From NCBI GenBank assembly GCA_964455375.1, contig CAYVXE010000010.1:1-64000 (forward strand): a stretch of DNA of 64,000 nt, in the 5' to 3' direction. Shown piece by piece: positions 26,813-35,176 of the stretch. Position numbers and translations under genes: made by a program. Positions within the stretch are counted from its first letter, which is position 1; every line of letters begins with the position of its first letter. Source of the stretch: CAYVXE01 sp964455375. GTDB taxonomy: Bacteria > Zhuqueibacterota > Zhuqueibacteria > Oceanimicrobiales > Oceanimicrobiaceae. The notes beneath the pieces were generated by a model. That model worked only from the letters and a program-made list of their open reading frames with translations. It had not been told where the DNA came from and ran no database searches.

Positions 26813-27832
26813 ATGAACAGGAAACTGATTTTTATCGTATTTGTTTTGATGCTGATTTCCCACGTGTCCGGGCAAACGGCTTCGGGAATTGGTGAGCGTT
26901 ATGCACTGATTGTGGGTGGGGTTGGCGGCCTGGAAAAATTCAGCACAAAATATTTCGAACAGACGAACAGGCTTTACCGGTTGCTGGTAGATAGCTTGCA
27001 ATATAAACCGGACCATGTCACGTATCTTTTGGAAGACACAAATCACGCCGGTGCAAAAATCGATGCAGTCGCCTCAGCTAAAAATGTGCGTAAATACCTG
27101 AATCGTTTGGTTAAGGTTTTGACAAAAGAGGATCAATTGCTTGTCGTTTTGATTGGTCACGGTTCATTTGACGGGCAATGGAGTAAGTTCAACCTGGTAG
27201 GGCCGGATTTGAGAGAGATTGACTATGCACAAATGTTAGGCAAATTGCAGGCGGGAAAGATCATTTTCATCGACACCTCGGGGGCGAGCGGTCCGTTTGT
27301 GACGAAACTGAGTGCAAAAAATCGGATCGTCATTACAGCCACGAAAAACGGTTTGCAGCACCACGAAACGACGTTTGCCGATTTTTTACTCGATGCCCTT
27401 CATTCCGAAGCCGCGGATGTCAACAAAGATAAAAGAATTAGTGTGTCCGAAGCCTTCAGATTTGCCAGAACGAGCCAGGATACCTGGTACGCTGAAAAGC
27501 ACCGCATCCGTGCCGAACATCCGTTGCTGGATGATAACGGTGATGGCGAAGGAAGCCAGTTTCTTGACGAACGTTCAAAGGACGGCCGGTTTGCAAAGAA
27601 TGTTTATCTGGGACCGGTTGCCGTGCAGTATGAAAATGTGGTGCAGCGGGTTAAGTCTGGAAGTCAATCTCCTGAAGATAAGCTGGTACGTCAAAAAATC
27701 AATTTGGAACGTAAAATTGAAGATTTGAAAAGCCAGAAAAACACTTTACCACCGGCGGAATATGCAAAAAAGCTGGAGACGTATCTCATCGAATTGGCGA
27801 AAGCGAATAGAAAGCTAAAAGCGAAAAAGTAG
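26813..27832 (+). CDS. Secreted caspase-like (clan CD fold) protein with serine in place of the catalytic cysteine
   Basis: A signal peptide (MNRKLIFIVFVLMLISHVSG) precedes a caspase/legumain-like domain beginning YALIVGGVGG. The catalytic histidine is expected at His116 in IGHGS. The nucleophile site normally reads D-[ST]-C-x-S-G. Here it reads I-D-T-S-G-A-S-G, with Ser156 in the cysteine position. An EF-hand-like DVNKDKRISVSEA loop and DDNGDGEG lie near 200-245, and the C-terminus is a charged helix. It is likely periplasmic. An upstream in-frame ATG at 26738 is less likely because the signal peptide starts at 26813. It is the last gene of the MoxR/VWA cluster. Confidence 0.75.
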   Translation: MNRKLIFIVFVLMLISHVSGQTASGIGERYALIVGGVGGLEKFSTKYFEQTNRLYRLLVDSLQYKPDHVTYLLEDTNHAGAKIDAVASAKNVRKYLNRLVKVLTKEDQLLVVLIGHGSFDGQWSKFNLVGPDLREIDYAQMLGKLQAGKIIFIDTSGASGPFVTKLSAKNRIVITATKNGLQHHETTFADFLLDALHSEAADVNKDKRISVSEAFRFARTSQDTWYAEKHRIRAEHPLLDDNGDGEGSQFLDERSKDGRFAKNVYLGPVAVQYENVVQRVKSGSQSPEDKLVRQKINLERKIEDLKSQKNTLPPAEYAKKLETYLIELAKANRKLKAKK

Positions 27833-27873
27833 GGGCCTTTACCACGTTATTTGCAGGAGCGGGGACCGCCACT

Positions 27874-28272
27874 TTACGGCGCATGCCGGATATCGGGCTT
27901 GGCGCTGCCAGCGCCACCGATTCGAACGCCCACATAGACCCACCACGCTCGAATTCTCGACATACCGGATTCCCGGCATATCTCTTTTAATATTTCGTCT
28001 GCTCTTTTTCTTTGATCCTGGTCTATCTTTTCTTCCCGCATCAATTGATAGAGAGCATCGTGAACCAGTGAACCCCGCATGAAGTTTTTTGTGTCAAATG
28101 TCGGGCCGCTTGGGCCGTCCCAGGAATACCCTTTCTTGATTTTGAGTAATCCGGACGTATCGATGGTTAACAATCCTAAATCCGCATCCTTTGAAACCTG
28201 GATATCAGTTTGATGAGAATAGTCCTCGAGCAGGTTGTATTTATATTTTATGCGCTTCTTGTATGAAATCAT
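27874..28272 (-). CDS. DUF1353-family protein
   Basis: This 132-residue protein contains the DUF1353 core GYSWDGPSGPTFDTKNF followed by RGSLVHDALYQLM near residues 55-82. The conserved H-D pair suggests metal or substrate binding, but no activity is established. DUF1353 proteins are frequent in phages and scattered in chromosomes; no other phage gene is near. The ATG at 28272 has AAGGAAGG upstream. It lies 44 nt downstream of the amidase on the same strand and may be co-transcribed. A perfect stem TGGCGCTG/CAGCGCCA lies within its last codons (27899-27915). Confidence 0.8.
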   Translation of the reverse strand: MISYKKRIKYKYNLLEDYSHQTDIQVSKDADLGLLTIDTSGLLKIKKGYSWDGPSGPTFDTKNFMRGSLVHDALYQLMREEKIDQDQRKRADEILKEICRESGMSRIRAWWVYVGVRIGGAGSAKPDIRHAP

Positions 28273-28316
28273 TTTTCCTTCCTTTATGATAAAATGTTTT
28301 TAGACGCTTGATAACG

Positions 28317-29894
28317 TTACTCCAGCGCCGGGAATGTTGTGGGCGGATGCCGGTGTTTTGTGGCCTGTTCATAAGCGTAGACGAACTTGATTAAATCCGG
28401 CTCACTGAATAAGCGTCCGACGAAAGTCATGCCAGCCGGAAGGGAACCGTGGGTGTAGCCAATGGGCACTGTGATGGCCGGGAAGCCGGTGTGCGGTGAC
28501 ATGTATTGGCTGTTGTCCCCCGCCGGACTCTTCATATCGCCCACTTTCCTCGGCGGGTTGCTCCAGGTTGGGTAGACGATGGCATCGACGTGATACTTGT
28601 CCATCTGCGCTGAAATGGCATTGCGTAATGCAATGTTGCGGCGATCATGGTAGACATCCAGACATGGCGGATGGCGTTCAGCGGGTGGCGTCGTCTCCTT
28701 GAGCGCGCTCTTTAACTCCCCCTGGATGTAGGGCGAGTAGAGACCCGAATCGACGATCTCAGCCAGGGTTTTGTACGGTGCTGCATCGCCCAATGAAGCC
28801 AGATAGTTGTTGACGTCGTACTGAAATTCGTTACACCAGATATTCTTGGTCAGCGCGTCAAACTTTGGAATTTCAAAGGGGTCAACGATTGTGGCACCGA
28901 GAGATTTCAAATCTGCAATAGCCTTTTCCATCAATGCCTTCACCGCCGCGTCGGTGCTGTCGGTGTCGATGTAGTGTCTGAACACGCCGATGCGGGCGCC
29001 TTTGAGTCCGTCTTTATCCAGAAACTGGAGATAGTTATCCGGTACTTTGCCTTTGCTCAACGCAGTGATCGGGTCGGCGGGGTCATAGCCGGCGATGACC
29101 TGCAAGATGCGTACCGCATCCTCCACGGTGCGAGACAATGGGCCCCCGATATCATTGCGCAGCGCCAGGGGAATGATGCCGTCACGGCTGGTCAAGCCCA
29201 TGGTGGAACGAATGCCCACCAAGCCGTTATGGGAGGAGGGCCCCCGGATGGAGTTTCCAGTGTCCGTACCCATGCCGACGACTCCAAAGTTTGCGGACAC
29301 TGCCGCAGCTGTGCCGCCGCTGGAGCCGGCCGGCACACGAGAGAGGTCGTAGGGGTTACGCGTGATACCGGCGATGGAGCTCACAGTTACATAAGCGCTG
29401 AATGCCCATTCCGCCATATTCGATTTTGCCAGCACGATGGCGCCGGCCTCACGAAGCTTGCGAACCTGGTAAGCATCGTCAGGTGGGATGGAACCTTTGA
29501 GCGCCAGCGACCCTCCGGTGGTCTGCAATCCCTTCGTATCGTAATTGTCCTTGACAATGATCGGGATGCCGTGCAACGGGCGGAGTTTGCCGGTGCGTTT
29601 GAATTCCTCATCCAGTTTGTCGGCCTCGGCCAGTGCATTGGGGTTCACCAGGATAATGGCATTGAGGCGCGTCGACTGGTCGTAAGCCGCGATTCGTTTT
29701 AGATACGTTTCCACCACTTGCCGGGAGGTGAGCTGACCAGCGCGCATAGCGGCGTGAATCTCGGAAATGGTCGCCTCAATCGCATTAAATTTAACCGGCT
29801 TTTTTTGTGCGCATCCCACAGAGTTGAGCACAATCAGGAAAAGAGTGCCGTAAAAAAGGTATTTTGAAAATAGAAAAAGTCGAATCTTTGACAT
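28317..29894 (-). CDS. Amidase-signature lipoprotein
   Basis: This amidase hydrolyses an unidentified amide using the Ser-cisSer-Lys triad. The lysine is in [11 protein letters not shown] and the serines are in [11 protein letters not shown], with the following [15 protein letters not shown] typical of the GatA/amidase signature. The N-terminus has a hydrophobic stretch ending NSVGC, a lipobox, so the enzyme is exported and not a GatA transamidosome subunit. The ATG at 29894 has GGAGGG 6 nt upstream. The gene is visibly GC-rich (about 62% in the two 60-base lines counted, against about 47% in the one counted line of the next gene), suggesting acquisition by transfer. Confidence 0.92.
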   Translation of the reverse strand: MSKIRLFLFSKYLFYGTLFLIVLNSVGCAQKKPVKFNAIEATISEIHAAMRAGQLTSRQVVETYLKRIAAYDQSTRLNAIILVNPNALAEADKLDEEFKRTGKLRPLHGIPIIVKDNYDTKGLQTTGGSLALKGSIPPDDAYQVRKLREAGAIVLAKSNMAEWAFSAYVTVSSIAGITRNPYDLSRVPAGSSGGTAAAVSANFGVVGMGTDTGNSIRGPSSHNGLVGIRSTMGLTSRDGIIPLALRNDIGGPLSRTVEDAVRILQVIAGYDPADPITALSKGKVPDNYLQFLDKDGLKGARIGVFRHYIDTDSTDAAVKALMEKAIADLKSLGATIVDPFEIPKFDALTKNIWCNEFQYDVNNYLASLGDAAPYKTLAEIVDSGLYSPYIQGELKSALKETTPPAERHPPCLDVYHDRRNIALRNAISAQMDKYHVDAIVYPTWSNPPRKVGDMKSPAGDNSQYMSPHTGFPAITVPIGYTHGSLPAGMTFVGRLFSEPDLIKFVYAYEQATKHRHPPTTFPALE

Positions 29895-30068
29895 AGTAGC
29901 CCTCCTCATGTTAAAATAGAAATTTTATGTCGCCCAATGTTCCTTTTACATTTCGGAAACGAGAGGATGCAACGCGAGTTCGTGTCCGGCGGAGGTACGA
30001 CCTGGTAAATTTTTGAGATTCACGCGCACGGTGTCATGTTCAAGGAATGTAGACCTGAAAATCTAATC

Positions 30069-31523
30069 TTAAATTTTTTTGAGCACTTTTATTTGATCGC
30101 CCGGTTTGACTTTGTCAGTCAACTGCATGCCGTTGATAATGGCTAATTTTTCCGGCGGCACTTTTTTGTTGGGGTATTTCGACAGAAAACTTTTTAAAGT
30201 GCTGCGTTTTGTTACCCTGACAATTTTCACTCTGGTCGGTTTTACATGCCTGGCTTTCTGGTTTTTCAGCCGGTTAAAATTTCCCATAGTGTATTTAAAC
30301 GAGCTTAGATTTTTGTTGTAATTTGTGGGCGAACCGAAGCCGTGAAAAACATAAACCTGCTTTCCCTTTTGGATGAAATACGATAAGATTTTTAATTCAC
30401 CCTGCTGGGTCGTTACGGCGCTTTCTCTGATTTCAGTGGGAAAGCCATTGATTCGTTTTACATCCGATTTCAGGACGTTTGCTTTTGCTTTCGAAATAAA
30501 CGTTTCCGCGGCCGCTCGTGCCGTGGCTTCGTCAGCAAGCGAGAATTGAATGCCAGCGTTCTGTTTTTCATTCGCCAACTGGACTTGTTGCGGTGTGTTC
30601 ATCACCTGCCAGCCTTTGGGAACCGGAAATTGGAAGTCCAATGTTGGGTGGTAAAAATATCCGTTTTCGACAAATCCCTGCCTGGGGTCTTCTCCAAAAA
30701 CGATACCGTCAATGAGCTTCAGGTATGGTGCACGGTCTGTTCGAAATGTTTTGCGTGGAAATTTTGCCTGGTCCTGTTTTGCCAATGCCAGCGTCTTTGC
30801 TTCCCGTTCATTCGGATTCGGGTGCGTGGCCTGCCAGTCCGGGAGGCTCTGTCCACCTTCGCTGCGCAAGCGGTTGAGCGTCCCAAAGAAATGCGACATG
30901 TTGGTTGCGTCAAAACCGATTTTTGTTGAATACAGAACTCCTAATTCGTCTGACTGCCGTTCCTGGTCCCTGCTGAATTTCAGGAACAAAAGGCCGATGC
31001 TTTGTGAGGCTAGGTCACCGAATTGTCTAAATGTCGGAGAGAGAATGTAACCGGCGGCAAAACCCACCTGCGCTATCTGGGCGCGAGTGTACGCTTTGGC
31101 GCCATGTCTGGCGGTAACGTGCCCGATCTCGTGCCCCATGATTCCGGCCAGTTCTGCTTCGGAATTAAGGTATCCTAAAATCCCGCGGGTGATGTAAACA
31201 TAACCTCCGGGCAGGGCGAAAGCATTAATGACCGGACTATCGAGCACACGAAAATGGAAAGCCAGCGTTGGGCGATGGGAAATTTTTGCCATCTTCTGCC
31301 CTAAGTCGTCTACAAATTTTGCGATTCTATCATCCTTATAGAGGCCATACTGAGCAATAATTGCCGGGTCTGACTCCGCACCGAGTTGAATTTCGCGTCT
31401 TTCACTGAGTAAATTGAGTTCTCTTTTCCCTGTGACCGGGTTCACGGCACAGGATACCAGAAATTGGAATAAAAAAATGCAGGCAACACCGTGTTTTAAC
31501 ATAGAACGAGGAAAAGGTCTCAC
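30069..31523 (-). CDS. M48-family zinc metalloprotease lipoprotein
   Basis: Signature HEIGHVTARHGAKA gives the HEXXH zinc site near residue 135. The lipoprotein start ends LVSCAVNPVTGKREL, the usual N-terminus of periplasmic BepA/LoiP-like M48 proteases. The last about 50 residues (KSFLSKYP...GMQLTDKVKPGDQIKVLKKI) look like a LysM-type wall-binding tail. The start is taken as the GTG at 31523 because AAGGAG lies 8 nt upstream; the alternative ATG at 31502 has no ribosome site. It probably works in outer-membrane protein quality control. Confidence 0.92.
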   Translation of the reverse strand: MRPFPRSMLKHGVACIFLFQFLVSCAVNPVTGKRELNLLSERREIQLGAESDPAIIAQYGLYKDDRIAKFVDDLGQKMAKISHRPTLAFHFRVLDSPVINAFALPGGYVYITRGILGYLNSEAELAGIMGHEIGHVTARHGAKAYTRAQIAQVGFAAGYILSPTFRQFGDLASQSIGLLFLKFSRDQERQSDELGVLYSTKIGFDATNMSHFFGTLNRLRSEGGQSLPDWQATHPNPNEREAKTLALAKQDQAKFPRKTFRTDRAPYLKLIDGIVFGEDPRQGFVENGYFYHPTLDFQFPVPKGWQVMNTPQQVQLANEKQNAGIQFSLADEATARAAAETFISKAKANVLKSDVKRINGFPTEIRESAVTTQQGELKILSYFIQKGKQVYVFHGFGSPTNYNKNLSSFKYTMGNFNRLKNQKARHVKPTRVKIVRVTKRSTLKSFLSKYPNKKVPPEKLAIINGMQLTDKVKPGDQIKVLKKI

Positions 31524-31579
31524 GATGGTCTCCTTAAGTTACGAAAGATTTTATCTGTTACTGCGCCTTACGCTTTGGC

Positions 31580-31608
31580 TTGACATTTTATGCATTAATT
31601 GCTATAAT
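31580..31608 (+). promoter_or_regulatory. Consensus sigma-70 promoter for the DPP III gene
   Basis: TTGACA at 31580-31585 and TATAAT at 31603-31608 are both perfect consensus hexamers, separated by exactly 17 bp. Transcription would start near 31615, leaving a leader of about 93 nt before the ATG at 31708. It is the strongest vegetative promoter seen in the window. Confidence 0.85.
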
Positions 31609-31707
31609 GCAGCCGAATTGTTAGTGTAAAAAACAAAATTTGTCTTCTTTATGCAACTAAAAATGTTTCACGAATATTTCTAAGAAAATTAATTACGGAG
31701 AAGGAAA

Positions 31708-33396
31708 ATGAATTTGAAATCTTTGACGTTGTACCTGGCGGTTTTAGTGAGCTTCGCACTTGCCGTCAGTTGTGGAAAGGAGAAAGTAGAGATGGAGATT
31801 CATCGGGACATCGGCGATATGCTGGCGAAATTTGCTCCGGTGGAAATTACCACGGATATTTCCTTTTTGCCGGAGAATGAACGACGGGCGTTGGCTAAAC
31901 TCATCGAAGCCAGTAAATACATGGATGAAATTTTTCTTCGCCAGGTGTGGGTGGAGAATCCGGAATATAAACGGGCGCTTGCAGATCGCTACGATACCAT
32001 GGGCATTCAGGCATATAAATATTTCAATATTATGACTGGAATTTGGGACCGGCTGAGCGAGAATGACATGCCGTTTATTAACGCAATAAAAAAACCGGAA
32101 GGCGCCGGGTTTTATCCCGAGGATATGACAAAAGAGGAGTTTGAATCTTACCTGCAAGCACATCCTGACCGGGCGGATACCTTGAAAAGTGAGTACACAA
32201 TTGTGCAGCGATCTAAAGGTAAATTTGTGGCTGTTCCCTATTCGCAGGCCTATAAAAAGTGGTTGGTGCCGGCAGCGGCTCTGTTGCGGGAAGCGGCGGA
32301 ATTGACTGAAAATGCGTCGCTGCGCACCTTTCTTATCTCCCGTGCCGATGCCTTTATTTCGAATAAATACCGGCAAAGCGATATGGATTGGATGGATTTG
32401 GACAGCCCCGTAGAAATTACCATCGGACCTTATGAGGTGTATGAAGACAAATTGTTCGGATATAAAACGTCATTTGAGTCATTTGTAACCGTGACCGATC
32501 CGGCGGAAAGTAAAAAACTCATGCGGTTTAAAAATGAATTACCCAATATGGAGCGGAATCTGCCGATTCCAAACCGGATGAAGAATCTGAATCGTGGTTC
32601 GGAATCACCCATCCGGGTTGTAGATGAAGTGTTTACCGGTGGAGACACGAAAGCCGGTGTGCAGACCATTGCCTATAATTTGCCCAACGATGAAGTTGTT
32701 CGCGAGTTAAGGGGCAGTAAAAAAGTGCTTCTTCGCAATGTGATTACCGCTAAATATGAGAAGATTCTAAAACCGATTGCAGAAACCCTGCTCAATGATC
32801 AACAACTAAAGTATCTCACTGCGGATGCATTTACCAATGAAGTTTTGTTTCATGAACTGTCACACGGATTGGGTCCGGGAAAAATTACATTAAGCGGCCG
32901 TAAAACCGAAGTGCGACTGGAACTCAAGGATTTGTATTCTGCCAGTGAGGAGGCAAAAGCTGACATCATGGGCGTTTATAATATTCTTTATATGATCAAA
33001 AAGGGACTGTTTCCCCGAACATTCCGTAAGGAAATAGCCGTAACCTATTTGGCGGGATTGTTTCGTGGCATTCGATTTGGAATCGGCGAGGCTCACGGTA
33101 AAGGCGCGGCATTGCAATTTAATTATATGTTGAAAAAGGGCGTGATTTCTTACAATGAGGCAACTGAAAAGTATGCAGTCAATCTAAAAAAATTCGATAC
33201 CGGCGTCAGTGCTCTGGTTCATGATATTTGTGTTTATCAGGCAAATGGCGATTATTCGGGAATGCAGACTTTTTTACAAACGTATGTTAAATTGCCGGAG
33301 CAGTTGCAAGATAGTTTAAAGAAGCTGGAAACCATTCCGGTGGATATCGTTCCGTCGTATCCTTTAGCAGAGCAGTTGTTCAAACGTTTCCATTAA
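31708..33396 (+). CDS. Dipeptidyl-peptidase III-like M49 lipoprotein
   Basis: DPP III enzymes release N-terminal dipeptides. The zinc motif here is HELSH at 382-386, a five-residue HEXXH form instead of the HEXXGH usual in the family. The second motif EEAKAD is at about 414-419, the M49 EExxAD/E element. A comparable HEXXH DPP III is known from Caldithrix abyssi. The N-terminus ends LAVSC, a lipobox, so the enzyme should be membrane-tethered in the periplasm. At 562 residues it is somewhat shorter than eukaryotic DPP III. It is a single gene driven by the consensus promoter at 31580, divergent from the M48 gene. Confidence 0.88.
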   Translation: MNLKSLTLYLAVLVSFALAVSCGKEKVEMEIHRDIGDMLAKFAPVEITTDISFLPENERRALAKLIEASKYMDEIFLRQVWVENPEYKRALADRYDTMGIQAYKYFNIMTGIWDRLSENDMPFINAIKKPEGAGFYPEDMTKEEFESYLQAHPDRADTLKSEYTIVQRSKGKFVAVPYSQAYKKWLVPAAALLREAAELTENASLRTFLISRADAFISNKYRQSDMDWMDLDSPVEITIGPYEVYEDKLFGYKTSFESFVTVTDPAESKKLMRFKNELPNMERNLPIPNRMKNLNRGSESPIRVVDEVFTGGDTKAGVQTIAYNLPNDEVVRELRGSKKVLLRNVITAKYEKILKPIAETLLNDQQLKYLTADAFTNEVLFHELSHGLGPGKITLSGRKTEVRLELKDLYSASEEAKADIMGVYNILYMIKKGLFPRTFRKEIAVTYLAGLFRGIRFGIGEAHGKGAALQFNYMLKKGVISYNEATEKYAVNLKKFDTGVSALVHDICVYQANGDYSGMQTFLQTYVKLPEQLQDSLKKLETIPVDIVPSYPLAEQLFKRFH

Positions 33397-33470
33397 ATTA
33401 CAAATGATACGTTTTGCCACATACATGCAAGCGTTCATCAGTTGTGACATAGAAGTGAGGTGCAGTACAA

Positions 33471-34241
33471 TTGACACAGCGAAATGAGAATCATAAGAAA
33501 GCCGTTATCTGTGATATCGATGGGGTCATTCTGCACGATAATAAATTGATCGAAGGTGCCGACGTTTTCGTGAACAGGGTATTCAGGAAAGGGAACCCGC
33601 TGCTTTTCTTGACGAACTATCCATCGCAAACAGCCGCAGACTTGAAAAACCGTTTGCAGTCAGTTGGCTTGGACATTCCTGAAAAGCAATTTTTTACCTC
33701 GGCGATGGCAACAGCAGAATTTCTTTCCCGGCAAAAATGTCGTAAGGCGTATGTCGTTGGCGAGGGGGCACTCACCCATGAACTTTACAGTCGCGGATTC
33801 ACAATCACTGACATCGATCCGGATTTTGTGATCATTGGTGAAACCAGGGCGTATAATTGGGACATGATTCAAAAAGCATCCTATCTTATCATGAAAGGTT
33901 CCCGTTTTATCGGTACGAACCCTGACCATGCCGGGCCGTATGGATATCCTGCTTGTGGCGCGCTCTGTGCACCCATAGAGCGTATCACCGGGAAAAAGCC
34001 GTTTTTTGTAGGCAAACCCAACGCCTGGATGATGCGTGCTGCATTAAACCATTTAGGTGTCCATTCCGACCATGCTGTCTTAATCGGAGATAATATGGAA
34101 ACCGATATCCTGGCGGGTGTGCAGGCAGGCATCGAAACGATACTGGTGCTCACGGGCGTTTCCCAAGAAAAAGATTTGGGAAAATATCCATACCGTCCCA
34201 CAACGATTTTTAACAGCGCCGTCGATATTGACACCCTTTAA
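33471..34241 (+). CDS. HAD-IIA family sugar/nucleotide phosphatase (NagD-like)
   Basis: The nucleophile motif is CDIDGVILHDN near residue 14. The TNYPSQT motif II follows, then the C2 cap (about 85-180), a lysine in GKPNAWMMRAAL, and the acidic motif IGDNMETDILAG near 209. This order is that of NagD/PGP-type HAD-IIA phosphatases. No ATG is available, so the TTG at 33471 with GAGGTG upstream is used. It lies 15 nt ahead of the class I amidotransferase gene and is probably co-transcribed with it. Confidence 0.88.
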   Translation: MTQRNENHKKAVICDIDGVILHDNKLIEGADVFVNRVFRKGNPLLFLTNYPSQTAADLKNRLQSVGLDIPEKQFFTSAMATAEFLSRQKCRKAYVVGEGALTHELYSRGFTITDIDPDFVIIGETRAYNWDMIQKASYLIMKGSRFIGTNPDHAGPYGYPACGALCAPIERITGKKPFFVGKPNAWMMRAALNHLGVHSDHAVLIGDNMETDILAGVQAGIETILVLTGVSQEKDLGKYPYRPTTIFNSAVDIDTL

Positions 34242-34256
34242 GACGACTTAACAGAA

Positions 34257-34970
34257 GTGAACAAAAACAGACAAAATTTACCAATTATTGGTTTGACGAC
34301 TTACGGACGAGACTCAAAGGGTGAGTTTCATCTTCCCGGCGAATATCTCGATGCGGTCAGGAAAGCAGGTGGATTGCCGATAATGCTGGCGCCCGGCGAA
34401 CAGAAATTGCAGCAAATCCTTCAGATGGTGAATGGGATTATTTTTGCAGGGGGTGGGGATATTAATCCCGAGCGATATAACGGAATTCAGCATGAATCAG
34501 TTTCCCGCGTTGATGACGAGCGGGACGGCTTTGAACTCAACCTCGCACATGAAGCGTTAAAAACAGCCATACCGGTTTTAGGGATTTGCCGCGGGGCGCA
34601 GTTGTTAACCGTCGCAACGGGGGGCGCCCTTGTGGAGCATCTTCCGGACAGGTATGATGGAGAAATTGAGCATGAAAGTAGAAGTGGAGGCACCATAAAA
34701 CACGCGGTGCAATTATTACCGGGTGGTCAATTGGCCGATATTTTTCGGGAAAGTGAATTCCCCGTTGTATCTAAACATCACCAGGGTTTGCGGCAGATTC
34801 CAAGCGATTGGTTGGTGACTGCCCGTGCAGCGGACGGTGTGGTGGAAGCCATCGAGCACAAACAACACTCATGGTGCTGTGCGGTTCAATGGCACCCCGA
34901 ATTGGCGCCGGAGGATAAGTTGCAGCAGAGGTTGTTCAAAGCGTTTGTCGACGCCACCATGAAAAAATAA
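34257..34970 (+). CDS. Class I glutamine amidotransferase-like hydrolase (gamma-glutamyl-GABA hydrolase family)
   Basis: The family hydrolyses gamma-glutamyl amides. The protein starts with PIIGLTTYGRD and has the GGGDINPERY segment near residue 64. The nucleophile elbow is LGICRGAQLL (cysteine near 113), and the His/Glu pair is in VQWHPELAPED near 215. All three catalytic residues are present. At 237 residues it has the usual length of PuuD-like enzymes. The start is GTG at 34257. It follows the HAD-IIA gene by 15 nt. The natural substrate is not known. Confidence 0.88.
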   Translation: MNKNRQNLPIIGLTTYGRDSKGEFHLPGEYLDAVRKAGGLPIMLAPGEQKLQQILQMVNGIIFAGGGDINPERYNGIQHESVSRVDDERDGFELNLAHEALKTAIPVLGICRGAQLLTVATGGALVEHLPDRYDGEIEHESRSGGTIKHAVQLLPGGQLADIFRESEFPVVSKHHQGLRQIPSDWLVTARAADGVVEAIEHKQHSWCCAVQWHPELAPEDKLQQRLFKAFVDATMKK

Positions 34971-34973
34971 AAA

Positions 34974-35004
34974 AAACGCCCGGGATTTATGACGCCGGGC
35001 GTTT
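34974..35004 (-). terminator. Rho-independent terminator for the prc gene
   Basis: A 10-bp perfect stem AAACGCCCGG (34974-34983) and CCGGGCGTTT (34995-35004) encloses an 11-nt loop. Read on the minus strand it is followed by a long T-run (plus-strand A-run from 34962). It therefore terminates transcripts from prc, about 170 nt after its stop. It may also act on the plus strand, where the T-run is missing. Confidence 0.8.
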
Positions 35005-35176
35005 GGTTATAACCGATTCGCATTTGAATTTATGATTGACCAAAACTTTTTTTCCGCTTTGTCATTTCAACCCTGCAGTGGCCGGGCAAAAACCTGGCAA
35101 TGTGCAATTACTCGCCTGTGAGAGTAAAAAAGACATCCCTTTTGTAAAAAATAGCATGTTTTTGGTCAGTCACGAA

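Noticed and set aside
28974..29702. Plus-strand 242-codon frame opposite the amidase
   Set aside because: It is a shadow of the GC-rich amidase gene, whose codon bias keeps the opposite strand open; the amidase motifs are unambiguous.
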